Positions 11,018 to 23,485 of a DNA stretch of 64,000 nt are shown piece by piece. Location of the stretch: assembly GCA_025642075.2 (NCBI GenBank), contig JAODUO010000044.1, positions 576,001 through 640,000 on the forward strand, in the 5' to 3' direction. This DNA comes from Ridgeia piscesae (Eukaryota; Annelida; Polychaeta; Sabellida; Siboglinidae). A program made the translations under genes and the position numbers. The notes beneath the pieces are model-generated. The model was not told where the DNA came from. It saw nothing but the letters and a program-made list of their open reading frames with translations, and did no database searches. Every line of letters starts with the position of its first letter. The first letter of the stretch is position 1.

Positions 11018-11667
11018 TGAGCAGTGGTATCAAAGGCATTTGATAAGTCAAGACATATATTAATTGACACCTCATTGTGATTTATAATTAAATCTACTAA
11101 TTATATGCGCAGCGTACTCAGTGCAGTATGCAGTGTTTTGGTCAAAAACCATATTATCGAAACATATATTAGATTCATTAAAATATATGGGAACAGATCA
11201 TTTTCAAATAATGTGGGATCACCCTTTTTAAATATGGGAATTACTTTCGCAATTTTTAGTTTATCTAGATATATTCCAGTATTTAGCATTTTATTTATTA
11301 CCATAATCAATTATTTTATAAGTGCAGTTTCAATTATTTTAGCACATTTGAAGAGATATCATCTAATCCACCACTATGTTCTGTGAATAGATTATACATT
11401 GTTATCTTTACTGCTCCTTCGTGTGCATTTATTATTTTAAAATATGTGGTGTCTTCATACTTGATATCATTTACAACACTCTGAGCTGTATTTGTGAAAT
11501 AGTTATTAAATGTATCAGCAATTTTGTTAGTTTGACATTTGATTGTCATTGTCTTCAAACTAAATTGGAAAACTTGTTTTAGTATGTTTTTTTAAAGACA
11601 TACATTTATAGTTTTCAATGTATTTCGAATATCATCCCATCCTAACCCACATTAGATTAGTGCACAT

Positions 11668-11880
11668 TAAGGACCTGCGCGGGCTGGAACTCTGAGCCCG
11701 CAGCCCGCCCCACAAATTACAAGTCAGCCCGCCGCGCCCCGCATATTGGTCATCTCTTTGCCCGCAGCCCGCCCCGCCTCGCTGTAACTTGGCCCGCAGT
11801 CAGCCCGCACCGCAAATTTTGCCACACCATAGCCCGCAGCCCGCCCCGCAGTAACTTGGCCCACAGCCCGCCCCACCATT
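11668..11880 (+). repeat. Left terminal and subterminal GC-rich array of the hAT element
   Basis: Repeated AGCCCGCAGCCCGCCCCGC-type units separated by short AT spacers. The first 45 bases (CTGCGCGGGCTGGAACTCTGAGCCCGC) recur in the same orientation at 13388-13415, inside the right-hand array. Confidence 0.8.
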
Positions 11881-13105
11881 TAATTACTTGGAATTCAATA
11901 AACCACATTTTTAAGTAAGACAGAAATAGTTATGTTGGAAGTCACTGTAGTCATTCACCATGACAACACTGAGCATACCAGATAAGCTTATATCCACTAA
12001 CAGGTAGTCAGTTGTCACCTCTGACCAAGGTGGACCCAGCTGCAATTAGCAACAACAGGCCTCTTTTGCAGTGGCCTGCCTGTCTTTTGATCTTGGCTTC
12101 CAAGCCCCTTGCCCTGTTCTGCCCTGCTAGATGGCAACTGCTAAGGCTATTGTGTCAGTGCCTCAGTGGTGGTGCAAAGTGATAAGAAATATTTGCTTGA
12201 GGGAAGGAAGTGGCATCCCAAGCCAGGTAGGATCTTCAATTGCTTTACACTGTTGTAATTTTACAGTATACCACATTGGGTAATTGAGTATCGTGCCAGA
12301 CATTTCCATTACTCATTAATATATTATACATTAAATAGACACCAGCAACACTCATCCATTTAGGGAAATCTGTATTAGAACCCCCCAAGAATTGTTTTAC
12401 TTTTGTTATTAAATACTTATTAATATATTACATCCAATATCGTGTAACAGATGTTATGATCAATACATTGGACATGGTCATAAAGAAATGAAAAGTTTCT
12501 GCTAGGAGTCAGCAATGCCAATGTGAGATCATTCAGGCCTAGTTTAGTAACATTTACACAAAGTAGCACCTGTGGGTACTGGGCAGTAAAACTGGGCACC
12601 ACCAGCCTGCTAATTGCCTTTTTGTGTTAGAGAAGGTCTGGGTCAGATAAGCAAGCCCTTTGTCCAAGCCAGGTATTCTAAATTAAATAGGTCTCCTTGG
12701 GAGTTGTTCAATTATCACTCAGCCTATTAAGACAAGGCAGCCTGGTGAATGGATTTCAAATGTTGTCAAAGATTCAAAAGAGTTATGGTGCTCGTGTATG
12801 CAAGACCAAAACCTTTGTATTAACTAGACAGTGTCTGAATAACATTATTTTGTGACTTTATTTCCTGTGATTTTCCTAGGCAAAATTTTAACTTTTCTGT
12901 GATTTCTTTTACTGTGACTTATCGTATGTACACTCTAATGAATGACTAAAGCTGGCAGGGCAAAACAACAAAACAGTGAAATATTATTAATGTTTTCAAC
13001 AGTGTCATCAAACTGTTCTGTTACCAGAATGCTCGCTGGCAACATGTTGTTTACCAAAACGTCATGGTTAGTACATGTTATCATAACATAGTTAAACGCG
13101 CGCGC

Positions 13106-13210
<105 letters not shown>

Positions 13211-13386
13211 TCAGCTATGCATGACATCTAGTTGCACGCACACATGCATGAACACATGCACGGATAGACAGCACATGTTCGTCGCATACGTGCAGTCGTG
13301 CAAGCAACACACAGTGTCACACACACATAGAGCTATCATAATCCACCAACGAATAGGCACAAACAATGTGCACATTTTGAGAGAAA

Positions 13387-13628
13387 CTGCGCGGGCTGAA
13401 AAAGCTGAGCCCGCACCCGCCCCGCAACTATATCATTCGGCCCGCCCCGCATATTTTGCCATAACATGGCCCGCAGCCGGCCCCGCCCCGCGGATACCAG
13501 CCCGCGGGAGCCCGCAGCCCGGCCCGCACTAGTCCGCCCCGCAATAAATCAAAAATTCAGCCCGCGGGGTCCGCGGGCTGCGGGCCACCGCGGGCTGCTG
13601 GCCGAAACCCGCCCCACGCAGGGCCTTA
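13387..13628. repeat. Right subterminal GC-rich array and terminus of the hAT element
   Basis: First part (13387-13550) repeats the left-end array in direct orientation; the last part (13560-13628) carries the same motif in inverted orientation (GCGGGCTGCGGGCC) and ends with the terminal repeat CGCAGGGCCTTA. The mixture means that the right end contains a duplicate of the left subterminal region. Confidence 0.7.
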
Positions 13629-13739
13629 GTGCACATATCACTGACACATGAAGTTCTGCAGTAATCACCGGTGACAAACCGCGCAGCTTGGTGGAAGAAA
13701 CGCTGTGAAGCCGCTACCCAGTTGTGGCACCCAGCAAAG

Positions 13740-15365
13740 AGTTGGTTCTGCAACTTACACATATGTTGAATCATGCGATGCATATTGAATCGTCTACTAC
13801 GTTAGAACGTATTCCTTTGGAATTGCCTCTGCGCTATACTATTTCCATTAGTGAGGATATTTTCGTATAATTGTCACAGATAACCTTCACTTGGTCGTGA
13901 CATCTTGATTTTAAGTGGATGGACTTAACGTATGACTTGCCAAAGTCATTGTAGTTAATGGAGTTCCTGAGTGCAACCATCACCACGCAAGACTGTCATT
14001 CCATCAACGATGAGGCACCATCTCTTTCGGATGGGTTTTGTATAGTAGCGTATTGGGTTGTGCTTATTTTAGCCTGCACAAGAATCTCAAACAACTGCTC
14101 TTTATCAGTTATTAGATGGCACGATTAGTCTGGTTGCATCAAAATCCAGTTTGTGTATGAAAACTCGTGAGTGCCAATAACTGTTGTCGAGTCAAAAAAA
14201 TTATATTCGCTTGAAGACCGTGTTATCACCAGCATCCTGGGAAAGAATAGAGATGTTGCCTTCAGTGTCAGTTTCGGAGCCATCTTTCTGTTCGATCTCT
14301 TTAGCAGATACACCCTAAGACAGTACGATTTCCTTATTCCTGTGTCATCTTGGTGCTTTTCATGTGATCATCAAGTGAAAAGGTTTGATGAAAGTTTGCA
14401 GAAGACAGCGTCATTGCCTAAAAGCCAACATGCGCTTCACACAGCTGTGCAACTGCGGTGGATGTCGGGGATGATTTGTTGAATGAATATATTGGGAGTT
14501 TTCAATGTGGATTCAAGGAGTTGGCATAATTTTGAAAACAATAAACCAATGTTTGAATTGGCTCTGCTTATATTACAGAATATTTAAATGTCATCTTTAA
14601 AATAGTTGCCTCCAAAAGTATATATTTTCCAATCAGCTTCAAAGTTCCACGATACGTAGATCTTAAGGCACACGGATAACAGGCTCTCTTAGCATACGCA
14701 AATAATATGGTGTGATTAGGGCCACCTTTTAAACTGGAGGAGACGTTAAGTGTTACACCACTTCATTGATTTTTAAAATATGTATTTTGACATCACTATT
14801 GTTTCTACTTTTTTTAAATGATGGATATTACAAAATGGCGAGTATTTGAAATTAAAAAATGGTCAAACGTAATACAATTTAAATGATCATGTATAAGTAA
14901 CCTACAATGTGGCATTGATTGTGATGCTCAGGTTATGGTAGTTCTTACGATATTGGTAAACGGCTAATGGGCGGCATCATTCAAAATGGCGGATATAAGA
15001 ATAGCAATGGTAGTCACGTGTAAATTGTTTTACATTGCTATCCACCAGCCTACCCAATATCATAAACATTATTGCTCATTGTGACGTGATTTATGATGTA
15101 TTGTGGCATTTGTATTGACGACCGCCATCTTTAAAAATGACGGTGGTGAAAACCGGAGAAATAAAAAAATTATACTTGAAATCTTTGTCCCCTAAAACAT
15201 ATAATCACACACCACAATTATAAAAGTATGGGAGAAGTAAATATGGCGGTCATTTTTAAAATGGCAGCAAAATGAATGTGGGGCCATTTAAAAAATGTCA
15301 GTATGGGTTTTAAGTTCTAAACATTATTTTAATGACATTTGCCAAGATTATATAGAAATATGAAA
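13740..15365 (+). repeat. Dispersed repeat family, copy A
   Basis: This region shares long stretches with two other places. 13790-14570 matches, inverted, 26300-27100 (for example GGAATTGCCTCTGC, AACCTTCACTTGGTC, CAATAAACCAATGTTTGAATTGGC). 14580-15365 matches 27830-28400 directly and 21470-22400 inverted (GATACGTAGATC, ACAGGCTCTCTTA, then repeated GCCATTTTAAAAATGGC-like palindromes). Segment 13740-14480 looks like former coding sequence, but reading frames are broken and I do not recognise the protein. It is an unclassified interspersed repeat, probably a degraded DNA transposon family. Confidence 0.6.
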
Positions 15366-15781
15366 ATAAAAATAATGTTTTGACATTTACCGATGGATAA
15401 CCTCGACATTGATTTCAACCTTCAGAATCGGACAGTCGCTTCCGAAAAGTTCTACATGTTCGTAAGTTACTACCAGTCATGGTCATTGCCTTCCTGTGTC
15501 TGTATCTCTCTACATAAACTGTCTATTATATATATATTCAGCCAACAATCAACAATTCCGTATAATCGTGTTACCGTCATGTTAAACGGAACACTCTGTG
15601 GGAAAGTATCCAAGTTAAAGGTAGTGGTCACCTTTAATTTGCCACCCTCGTTGAAGAGTTTTCAGCTGATATATTATTACAGGATATAATTATAACTGTA
15701 TAACTGGCAATAAAAATAAGATTAATTGCAATATTATCGTAAATAGTAATAGAATTAGCTGTCTTTATGAACCAAACGCAC

Positions 15782-15784
<3 letters not shown>
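15366..15784. other. No recognised feature
   Basis: Contains an ORF at 15393-15689 (+) with no recognisable motif and no splice context; treated as chance. Confidence 0.4.

Positions 15785-15836
<52 letters not shown>
15785..15836. repeat. (TA)n microsatellite
   Basis: About 52 bp of alternating AT, followed by a short (TG)n. Confidence 0.95.
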
Positions 15837-15840
<4 letters not shown>

Positions 15841-15955
15841 GTGTGTACATTATATATGTTGAAATGTTTGTAATATGTATTGCTTGTTCGTCCATCCGTC
15901 GGGATGATGACCATGATATCATTTGTCTGTCGCATATAAGCGATGTGTCCGGATG

Positions 15956-16378
15956 CTAATAGGGCCAATTCGGGAACAAAAAGTTATGTCGCAGTTCGGA
16001 CTTTAAAGAGCAGTAATAATCGCAGAGCTTGTTTCCCAGGTACTGGATTTGCGAAGCAGACTCTTCTTCCGCCTGGCGTATCTTCGTTTGTTCATAGGAC
16101 TCAGCTCCCTTCCGGATCAGGGTGCGCCAGGTGTCTCGCTCAGCTGCTAGGCTTTCCCAAGACACATGGTTGATTTCAAAGGCCTCTAGGGAGGATTTAA
16201 GAGTCTTTATAACGTTTGCGTTCCCCGCCAATAGACCTCCTCCCCTCTGACAGTTCTCCATACAACAGGCGCTTTGGTGACCTTTCATTGCTAATTTAAC
16301 AACATGGCCAGCCCATCGAAGTTGAGCTTTCTTCAGTAGAGCATGATTGATCATGCCTTGCCAGGTGATGCGAAGCAA
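15956..16378 (-). pseudogene. LINE C-terminal tail ORF
   Basis: A 140-codon open segment covering the tail after the polymerase domain: QLRWAGHVVKL at its start, the GGLLAGNAN linker, and WESLAAERDTWRTLI. The normal partner RT motifs lie upstream in another frame. It has no independent function. Confidence 0.8.
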
Positions 16379-17350
16379 TCTGCGTCGCCAATTGATATGA
16401 ATCTGTTTAGCTTCATGGCGTGCCTACGACTGTTAATGTTTCGCAGGCATAAAGGAGAGTGGTCATGACTACACCTTTGTAGGCTGAAACATGATCTCCG
16501 TTTTCTTTGTGCCGATGGCGAGTCCAAAGCCATCGCAGGCAGACGAAAATGTGTCCATGTTCTGCTGCATCTAATCTCCTGAGCTGGCATGTAGAGCGCA
16601 GTCATCAGCAAAAAGAAACTCACGCGCTCTCTTCTCCTTCAGTTTAGTTCTGGCTTGCAGTTTTCTCAGATTAAACACCTTGCCATCAGTGCGGTAGCGG
16701 ATGGCCATGGAGTGTGTGTCGTCGTAGAATGCACTTTTCAGCAAGGCAGAGAATTATACTGAAGATAATGGGGGCCAGCACGTAACTATGTTTGACGCCA
16801 TTTGTGACCTGGTAGGTTTCTGACGGCTTTCCCTTACCCAGACCTCTAACCAGCATTCCCTCATGAAAAGACTAGACTACGGCTATGAACTTCACGGGAA
16901 TGCCATATTTAGCCTTGATTTTCCAGAGTCTCTCGCGGCAACTCGTATCGAATACAACGGTGATATCAACAAATGCTGTGAAAATATGACGATGATGTTC
17001 CTGGCATTTCTCCTGTAGTTGTCGTGCTGCAAAAAACCATATCGGTGGTGCTTCGTCCTTTTCTAAAGCCGCACTGGCTCTCAGGCAGAAGTCCCTGTTC
17101 AGGGTGCACCAGTAGACGATTCAGGAGCACTCGTGCAAGTATCTTACCTGCAATTGAGAGGAGAGGCGTGTTTCACTCAGGGCGGTGACCTGTATATTGT
17201 ACCTGGATAGTTCAATTGCGACCAAAGCAGTTCTTCTCATGGGTCTGTAAGCAGAAGCATTGTCTGTGAGTGTGCGCATGTTCCATGCGCCTAAAGTGAG
17301 GGTTGTGTGCCCTGAAGTATTTCCTTTATTTCGACCGCTAGGTGGGGTCT
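15956..17350 (-). mobile_element. RTE-like non-LTR retrotransposon, C-terminal half
   Basis: On the minus strand, RT blocks run from about 17100 down: a degenerate palm region, REFLFADDCALHA at about 16625-16585 (motif C with intact FADD), then a tail RLLRITWQGMINHALLKKAQLRWAGHVVKLAMKGHQ at 16385-16280 and ESLAAERDTWRTLIRKGAESYEQ near 16160-16090. This tail, LRWAGHVVRM followed by a W-x-x-L-AxDRxxWR block, is widespread in animal LINE proteins of the RTE/I type. Stops and frameshifts are present and no endonuclease is visible, so this is a truncated dead copy. Confidence 0.8.
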
Positions 17351-17440
17351 CCGTCAGCTGCGGTATGCTGACCAGAGTGGTTTGAAGCAGGCAGGTTTTA
17401 TGGCACCTTTTCTAGCCCCTTCCTCATACCATGGAGTAAC

Positions 17441-17444
17441 AGCG

Positions 17445-17501
<57 letters not shown>
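17441..17501. repeat. (TA)n microsatellite
   Basis: About 60 bp of alternating TA. Confidence 0.95.
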
Positions 17502-17504
<3 letters not shown>

Positions 17505-19683
17505 TGGTTTACGTCATTGAGGATGTATAGTAGCTCAAATTCCATACTTGCATACACCACCTTATGCCAATTGTTTTTACACCAACGTCTTCCCAATATG
17601 TATTAATATTTCAAATGTACATCACCATGTTTTCTGACAAATACTGTAAGCGTTGCATATAAAACAAGGTTTTGCCCTACCCCTCAAATGTCATAACCAT
17701 AGTTGATTATATGTCTTCTAATTACAAGGAAAAGTTTGCTATTGACATGCTTAGAATAGTGATAATTACGTGGTAAAATTAGACGGTCACTCGCAGTCGC
17801 ACTAACCAGATCAGATTCAGAATGCCGATGGGGTGGTTATGCGAAAGCTGTTTTATTTACTAAATCTCATTCGAAATATATTGAATTGCGTGGTTATAAG
17901 CAACACAATTATATTGTGGGTAAAAGTTTTCGATTAGAGCTCAGTAAACAAGAAAATCAACAAGGTGGCCGTTTATTTTGTTTACATCCATCTGTCCATA
18001 TCCGATGTTGTCGCATTTGAAATGATGTTCTTACATTATAGTTCATGCACATTCACTAGATGTCGCACAAGAATGGGAACACAATGTTAGCATTGTGATT
18101 GCACAAATTGAAATCATGACATTCATTGATACGAGTGCGTGACTTTTACTGAAACCATTTCTTCCACGTTACCATGATAACAAATACTGTATTGTGTCAA
18201 AATAGAACATGTTTATGTTATCCATGCTTTCTATAAAAACGTTATCCTCAGCTCAGAAACTTCAGCATGAAAAAAAGTACTCTGTACACCATTTACATGT
18301 ACTGGAAGAATGTGGACAATTACTTACATTGGCTGCATGCCTCATTTGTAATAGTTAATCATTAAGTTTATGATCCGATAAAACCAAATGTTCAAACCAT
18401 ATAGTCTTCATGCATATGTTTCATAAATGTGCACACCACCAATTTGTTTTGTTAGGCCTATTGGTTTGTTATTTTTAACTATTATTTTGGAGCTATCCAT
18501 ACATACGTGAATTAATGACAAGAGACCTAAGTGTTTGCTGTTGATAGTAGATTCTAAACAAGTAAGGGATAGTAGATTCTAAATGTTTGACTTAAATTGT
18601 AGTCCACTTTGAAAACTTCCACAAATATGCTAAATTTCCACACCAAAACAACATTTTAAAGCATTTATTACATGACTAATTTGTATTTGATTACTTGTTG
18701 ACCCATAGTAGCGCCCACATTTTTGGCTGAACTTGAGCATCTTTGGGTTCTTTCTGTCCTTCTTGTCATGCAGAGTAGTATTGGCCTAGGGAATAGCCGG
18801 ATGTTCACCGTCTCGGAAATACTTTTTCTTTTTTCGGTAGTGGAAGATGGATCTTGGGGGCTTTCCTCTTTGATGATAGAACCTTAGGAGGGTTTGGCAC
18901 CTTGAACAAGGTGGGCACGGCATTCCACAAGCTTGGTGCGACTGTCCACGTTCATGAACTGTGACGGCTGAGGTTGCAGAAGTGTTTAATAATGGGTAGT
19001 AGTAAACAACTCAATATTAAATAAAATTCACTGTCACTTATTTTTTTATCATTCATGTATAAAATCTATTTTATTTCTTTAGTAAGTTATTTATTTATCC
19101 AGGATGACACAAGCCAGAAGGTTATCTCCTGATCCTAATTATACCGGTGCGTTTGACCGAAGCAATGCATGGTAAATGTTTGATGAAATAATTCACGGAA
19201 CTTAGTATTGAGTAAAAGCAATAGGAATAACATAAAATGTGTTTCATTTCTATTCACCTCAAAATGTTCAACGCACGTAACACAATTCTTTTGCAGGTAA
19301 GCAGTCGACACTTTGTTCTGACGAAAGTCATCCCTCCGAGGCCTTGTATTCTGCACCCACGTAGCACATCTGTATTAATATAAATATGTTTAATATCATG
19401 AATATAAGTCACCTCTAAACATTTCAATATCCACACAATTATGAACTGTAGCGGATCAAGAGTATATTTAGAGGCGTTCAAAGAAATTTAAAAAAAAACA
19501 TATCGAAGTCGGCAAAGAATGAATGATTGAATATTAGCACTGATCAATAGCAGATCATTCATAGCCCAAACGATACTGTACAATACGCCTGTAAAATGTA
19601 ATTATCCCCAATTATCGCTCACGCATTTGCTTCGATTGATTTCACAGAATAGTGACTGAATATTAAACCCAAAACTATTTTTA
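17502..19683. other. Unassigned AT-rich DNA
   Basis: No confident gene. Around 18690-18970 the minus strand has a locally less AT-rich block that reads LWNAVPTLFKVPNPPKV for a short stretch before frame loss; I could not assign it. 18540-18580 holds a short tandem copy of GTAGATTCTAAA-like sequence. No mobile-element protein was seen. Confidence 0.35.
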
Positions 19684-19947
19684 CCTGTCTGGGTCTATCG
19701 GGAATCTAAAACACGTATATCGCGTCTGTTCTTGTGATTGTTCTTGCATGTATAAGCCGCTCAGTGATATCCACTGGACATGGAAAACCATTCGGCTTTC
19801 TCCATCACTGCGAACTGTCACATCCTCGCCGCTTGGCGCGCTGCGGCGCTTGGCGCACTGGCACAGATAGGAAGCTGGGTCTCTTATTGATTTTAAACTC
19901 TTTGGATCTAGTACGAAGTGTCGCACCCGACATATCCACAGCAGCAT
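19684..19947 (-). CDS. Possible exon of unknown gene
   Basis: A minus-strand frame opens at an ATG at 19947 and runs through DPKSLKSIRDPASYLCQ, SGEDVTVRSDGESRMVFHVQW and RYTCFRFPIDPDRQ to a strong donor (CCCAGACAG followed by GTAAAA) at about 19683. The region is locally GC-richer than its surroundings and CpG-bearing, as a first exon might be. A competing frame (MSGATLRTRSKEFKINKRPS, from about 19929) is also plausible-looking but ends earlier. I do not recognise the protein, and no partner exon was found; it could be chance. Confidence 0.22.
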
Positions 19948-20369
19948 CAGTGAAACGAACGACGATCAGTAACTATGTAATAAGTTAATAACTTGTGGTC
20001 TCGACTGGCTGTGAGAACGGATGTTATCCATTTCCGCCTGACCGGTTTCTTATAGAAAGATCAACCACGTGCATAGTTGTCCATGCGTGGGGGTATTATT
20101 ACACTGTATTTTGTAACGCGATTAAGGTCAGTTCCACTGGCTAGTAAGCTATGTCAGTGAGTGGTGCTGTTTTGACAGCTTGTATGTTCAGTAGATATTT
20201 ATATATTGCGTCCATCGTTGAAAACCATGGCCGTTTGCCATGCTAAACTAGCCATTAGGCAAAGTGCGAAAGTTAGCTGAATCAAACTAACTATTAACAA
20301 TTGCATGAAATATGAGAACAGCACAAATCCCCCCCCCCCAACGTGTGCCGTTTCACTGGCTGAGCTTAA

Positions 20370-20963
20370 AGGGAAACAAAAGTAAATGTTTTGTAATGTG
20401 ATGTATGTCTGTGAATGTAAGATATGTGAGGAGAAGTTTGGCTGGTAATGGAGGTCGTTTTCATGGTTGGGTCAATCCAACCCGATCGTCTGGCATCCGC
20501 ATTGACCCCCTGTTTCCGTGACTGTCCCAACGAATCCACTGGACCACTGGTTCAGTTTTGGTCGATTCAAAGAGTAACAAAAAGATAGCATACTGATACT
20601 GTCTTTCCTTGTAATGCTGCTACAAGCGTGTGAGGAACAGTGTGGCATATTGCTGTCGCTATTCGTTGTAAACCGACGTAAGGCACTTTTAGCGAGCCTC
20701 TTGGCTCTCTGTTATGACAGCTGAACCAGCAAACGACTTGATGACCTAATACTTTTCCAAAGTGCAGATAGAAGCTGGGTTTTGATTGGTTGCATGGACC
20801 AAGATGAGCCCGTTCATGGTGTCGGTGATTTAGCTAGATTTACCCACTTTAACATCACTTTCTGAGGAAACTACTCATGCGAAAAACGTGATTGTAGATG
20901 CAAAAGGTTAGCTTGTGTAAACGCTTTTAGGTGTTATACACCAAACCGTTGCTTTTTTGCCCT
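20370..20963. mobile_element. Candidate TTAA-flanked MITE
   Basis: TTAA at 20366-20369 and at 20964-20967 flank inverted ends AGGGAAACAAAAG (left) and AGGGCAAAAAAGC (right, read inward); the similarity extends a few bases outside the TTAA as well (CTGAGC/CTGAAC), which is unusual. The 594-bp interior has no transposase. If real it would be piggyBac-like or an inverted-repeat element with longer ends. Confidence 0.4.
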
Positions 20964-21469
20964 TTAAGTTCAGAGTTTTGCAAAATGATTAGCTAGGGAC
21001 ATTGCTGGCTGACATAGAGTAATCAGCAGCAGCAACTCCTGGCTCGCAAGGAAGAATTCATCCCTATTTCTTTCATTTATGAAACCTTTGGGTGCTTTGA
21101 GAGGTCTCTTCCGCTGGATGGATTAATTTGATATTTCACCTGAATTGTTTTCTTGGTCAACCTCACCTTTTAGCCCATATGCTTTATTTATTTCAAAACT
21201 TACTTTTTCACCATGATAAATATGTCCACTCTAATAGTCATAAATAAACTAAATCATAGTTGCATAGAAGTTTCAGTTTGTTGTCCGCCGAGAGGTCAAT
21301 TTTGACCTTTGCCTTACCTTCAACATCTGATCTTGAATTTGAACATAAAATATAACATCAGAAATTGATTTTGCATACGGAAATACCCCTAAAAAGAGGT
21401 TTATTACAAATAATGCTAAAACAAGTGGTTCTAATGTTAGTCGGTCGGTAAATGTCAAATAATTCAATC

Positions 21470-22400
21470 TTGTCATGTTTTTGGGTATAATTTTGGCAAC
21501 AGGTTTTTAAACCATCTAAATAGTATATAAAACTTTAAAAACCTTGTTGCCATTTTTTTTCTATTTGGTCCCTTAGTGATTTAGCGGCCATTTTAAAAAT
21601 GGCCGCCTAATTTGATTTCGCCGTACTTTAATAACTGTTTTATCTAGAGAAATAATTGTGGTATGTTGATATATGTTTTATGGGACAAACATTTCAAATA
21701 AACCATTTTTGGAATTTTCCGGCTTTCGCGTCAGCCATTTTAAAAGATGGCGGTCGTCAATACAAATGTAACAATATCTCAAAAACTACATCACATTGAG
21801 CAGTAATGTTGATGACATTGGATAGCTTGGAGGATAGCGATATATAACAATGTACATTTGACCTTCATTAACATTCATATATGCGTCATTTTTAAAGATG
21901 GCGTGCGGCTCAGCCATTTACCCATAAACTACGTAATCTAGAGCCAAATAATTGATGGCAAGATGTAAGGTTTTTAGATATGATTATTTAAATTGTATTA
22001 CTTTTAACCTTTATTGACTTTCAAATATCCGCCATTTTGTTACATCCGCCATTTTTAAGGTGCCGCCCGACTAAATCTATAACATTATTATATACATGCC
22101 GTAAGAACTACGTGGCTTAGAGACCAAAAGTTTATGTCAAAGTACAAAATGTTTAGATGTAATTATATGTTGTATTACTTTTGACTTATCTGTCATTCTA
22201 AAAGATGGCTCCATCAAACAGTATTATTTCTGTATCTTAAGAGAGCCTGTTGTCCCTATGTCTTATGTTCTAAGTATCGTTGAACCTTGAAGCTGCCGTG
22301 AAAATATAGATATTTGGAGGCAACGATTTAAAGATTTAACAAGATTTAACAAGATTGCCACCTAAAGATTCAACTATAGATGGCAGGTGAACTAGAAAGC
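21470..22400 (-). repeat. Dispersed repeat family, copy B
   Basis: Inverted relative to copies A and C: GGCAACAGGTTTTTAAACCATCTAAATAGTATATA near 21497 matches the end of copy C at 28355-28385, CCATTTTTGGAATTTTCCGGC matches 28150-28170, and ATCAAACAGTATTATTTCTGTATCTTAAGAG near 22212 matches 27955. Contains three or more GCCATTTTAAAAATGGC-type palindromes (21590, 21735, 22030). No coding potential seen. Confidence 0.65.
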
Positions 22401-22525
22401 CATTTGGCTTATCGAGAGTCAAACCTATCTATCTAAGTATACCCCGCCCGTCTTAGGTATATGTCGATTTTATTTTTTAATATATTAACACTACTAGCAC
22501 CTACACAATCAGCTGATAATCTGTT

Positions 22526-23221
22526 CTATTCGTTTACTGTTCTTTGTGAAAATGAACATTTTATAATATTTAGTCTACACTGCTTCTTTGCTAATGTAAC
22601 TCCATGTCCTCTAGTCCTTCTCTCTTCCTTTACAGTGAAAACAATATTTCTGTCAATATTTTCATACCCATTCAATATTTTAAACACCTCAATCTGATCT
22701 CTCAATCTTCTGGTTTCTAGTGTTGTTAAACCACATTCTTTTAGACGCATTTCATAACTAATATTCCCGAGTTTTTGTATCATTTTGGTTGCTCTCCTTT
22801 GTACTCTTTCTAGCATATCAATATCCTTCTTGCGATATGGCCTCCATGCTTGTATACAATATTCTAAGTGAGGCCTAACTATTGTTTTATACAGCGTTAT
22901 TATTAGTTCTTTTTCTTTGTACACTATATTTCGCCTAATTAATCCAAGAATTTGGTTTCCCTTCGCTGCTGCAATTCCACACTGCTCTGATACCTTCATG
23001 TCAGCACTAATAGTTAACCCTAAGTCCTTTTCCTTTAAGGTAGTATTTAGTACAGTACCACCCATTGTATATTGTGCATCTTCATTCCCATGTCCTGTGT
23101 GGAGGCACTTACACTTCTCCAAAATAAACAGCATTTGCCACTTCTCAGACCATTCTATCAACTTATTAAGATCATCTTGTAAATGCTGTCTATCTGCATC
23201 ACTTTTAATTTTCCTAAACAC
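22526..23221 (-). pseudogene. CR1-like RT C-terminal tail
   Basis: 231 codons continuing from just after RT motif C (FRKIKSDADRQHLQDDLNKL, WSEKWQMLF, the block that follows the YADD loop) through VRPHLEYCIQAW and ERVQRRATKMI to the end. This is the thumb and tail of the LINE polymerase. The segment is open but has lost its connection with the upstream polymerase core. Confidence 0.85.
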
Positions 23222-23256
23222 TTTTGTGTCGTCCCAAACTTCATAACCTTGTTATT

Positions 23257-23327
<71 letters not shown>

Positions 23328-23485
23328 ATGATTTGGATGATGACATAACAAGCAAGCTGTTGAAGTTTGCGGACGAACAAAAGTGTTTAGAAAATAAAAA
23401 TGCAGATAGACAGCATTTACAAGATGATCTTAATAAGTTGATAGAATGGTCTGAGAAGTGGCAAATGCTGTTTATTTTTTGAAAG
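23110..23485. repeat. Palindromic duplication within the CR1 element
   Basis: Left arm 23115-23250 and right arm 23335-23482 are inverted copies of the same RT segment (AACAGCATTTGCCACTTCTCAGACCATTCTATCAACTTATTAAGATCATC against its reverse complement at 23420-23475), with (TA)n at 23262-23325 at the centre. The right arm lies between LGPILF and the rest of the RT. It is either a real foldback event or an assembly artefact at a hairpin-forming AT tract. Confidence 0.85.

Larger units (their letters stand above)
9530..11560 (-). mobile_element. Non-LTR retrotransposon split by a nested insertion
   Basis: Minus-strand protein fragments in the correct order: 11558-11334 (KIADTFNNYFTNTAQ, the linker before RT), 11310-11101 (KIAKVIPIFKKGDPTLFEN, the block before the RT fingers), 11100-11005 (ICLDLSNAFDTTAHNT, RT motif A with its catalytic Asp), then after the insertion 9900-9780 (YRRQYVEM, IGVPQGSTLRTLLF, motif B) and 9786-9580 (FNFIMYADETTLPVY, motif C with YADE instead of YADD). 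The YADE change and frameshifts show it is dead. Motifs A and B, normally about 60 codons apart, lie about 1.1 kb apart because the + strand element at 9950-11017 has landed between them. Confidence 0.8.

Noticed and set aside
13466..13651. Pro/Arg-rich ORF
   Set aside because: Translation of the GC-rich subterminal array of the hAT element.
15393..15689. 98-codon ORF as a gene
   Set aside because: No motif, no splice signals, no similarity to anything I recognise; AT-rich chance ORF.
18690..18970. Possible minus-strand exon reading LWNAVPTLFKVPNPP
   Set aside because: The frame breaks with stops shortly after and no splice border fits; left unassigned.
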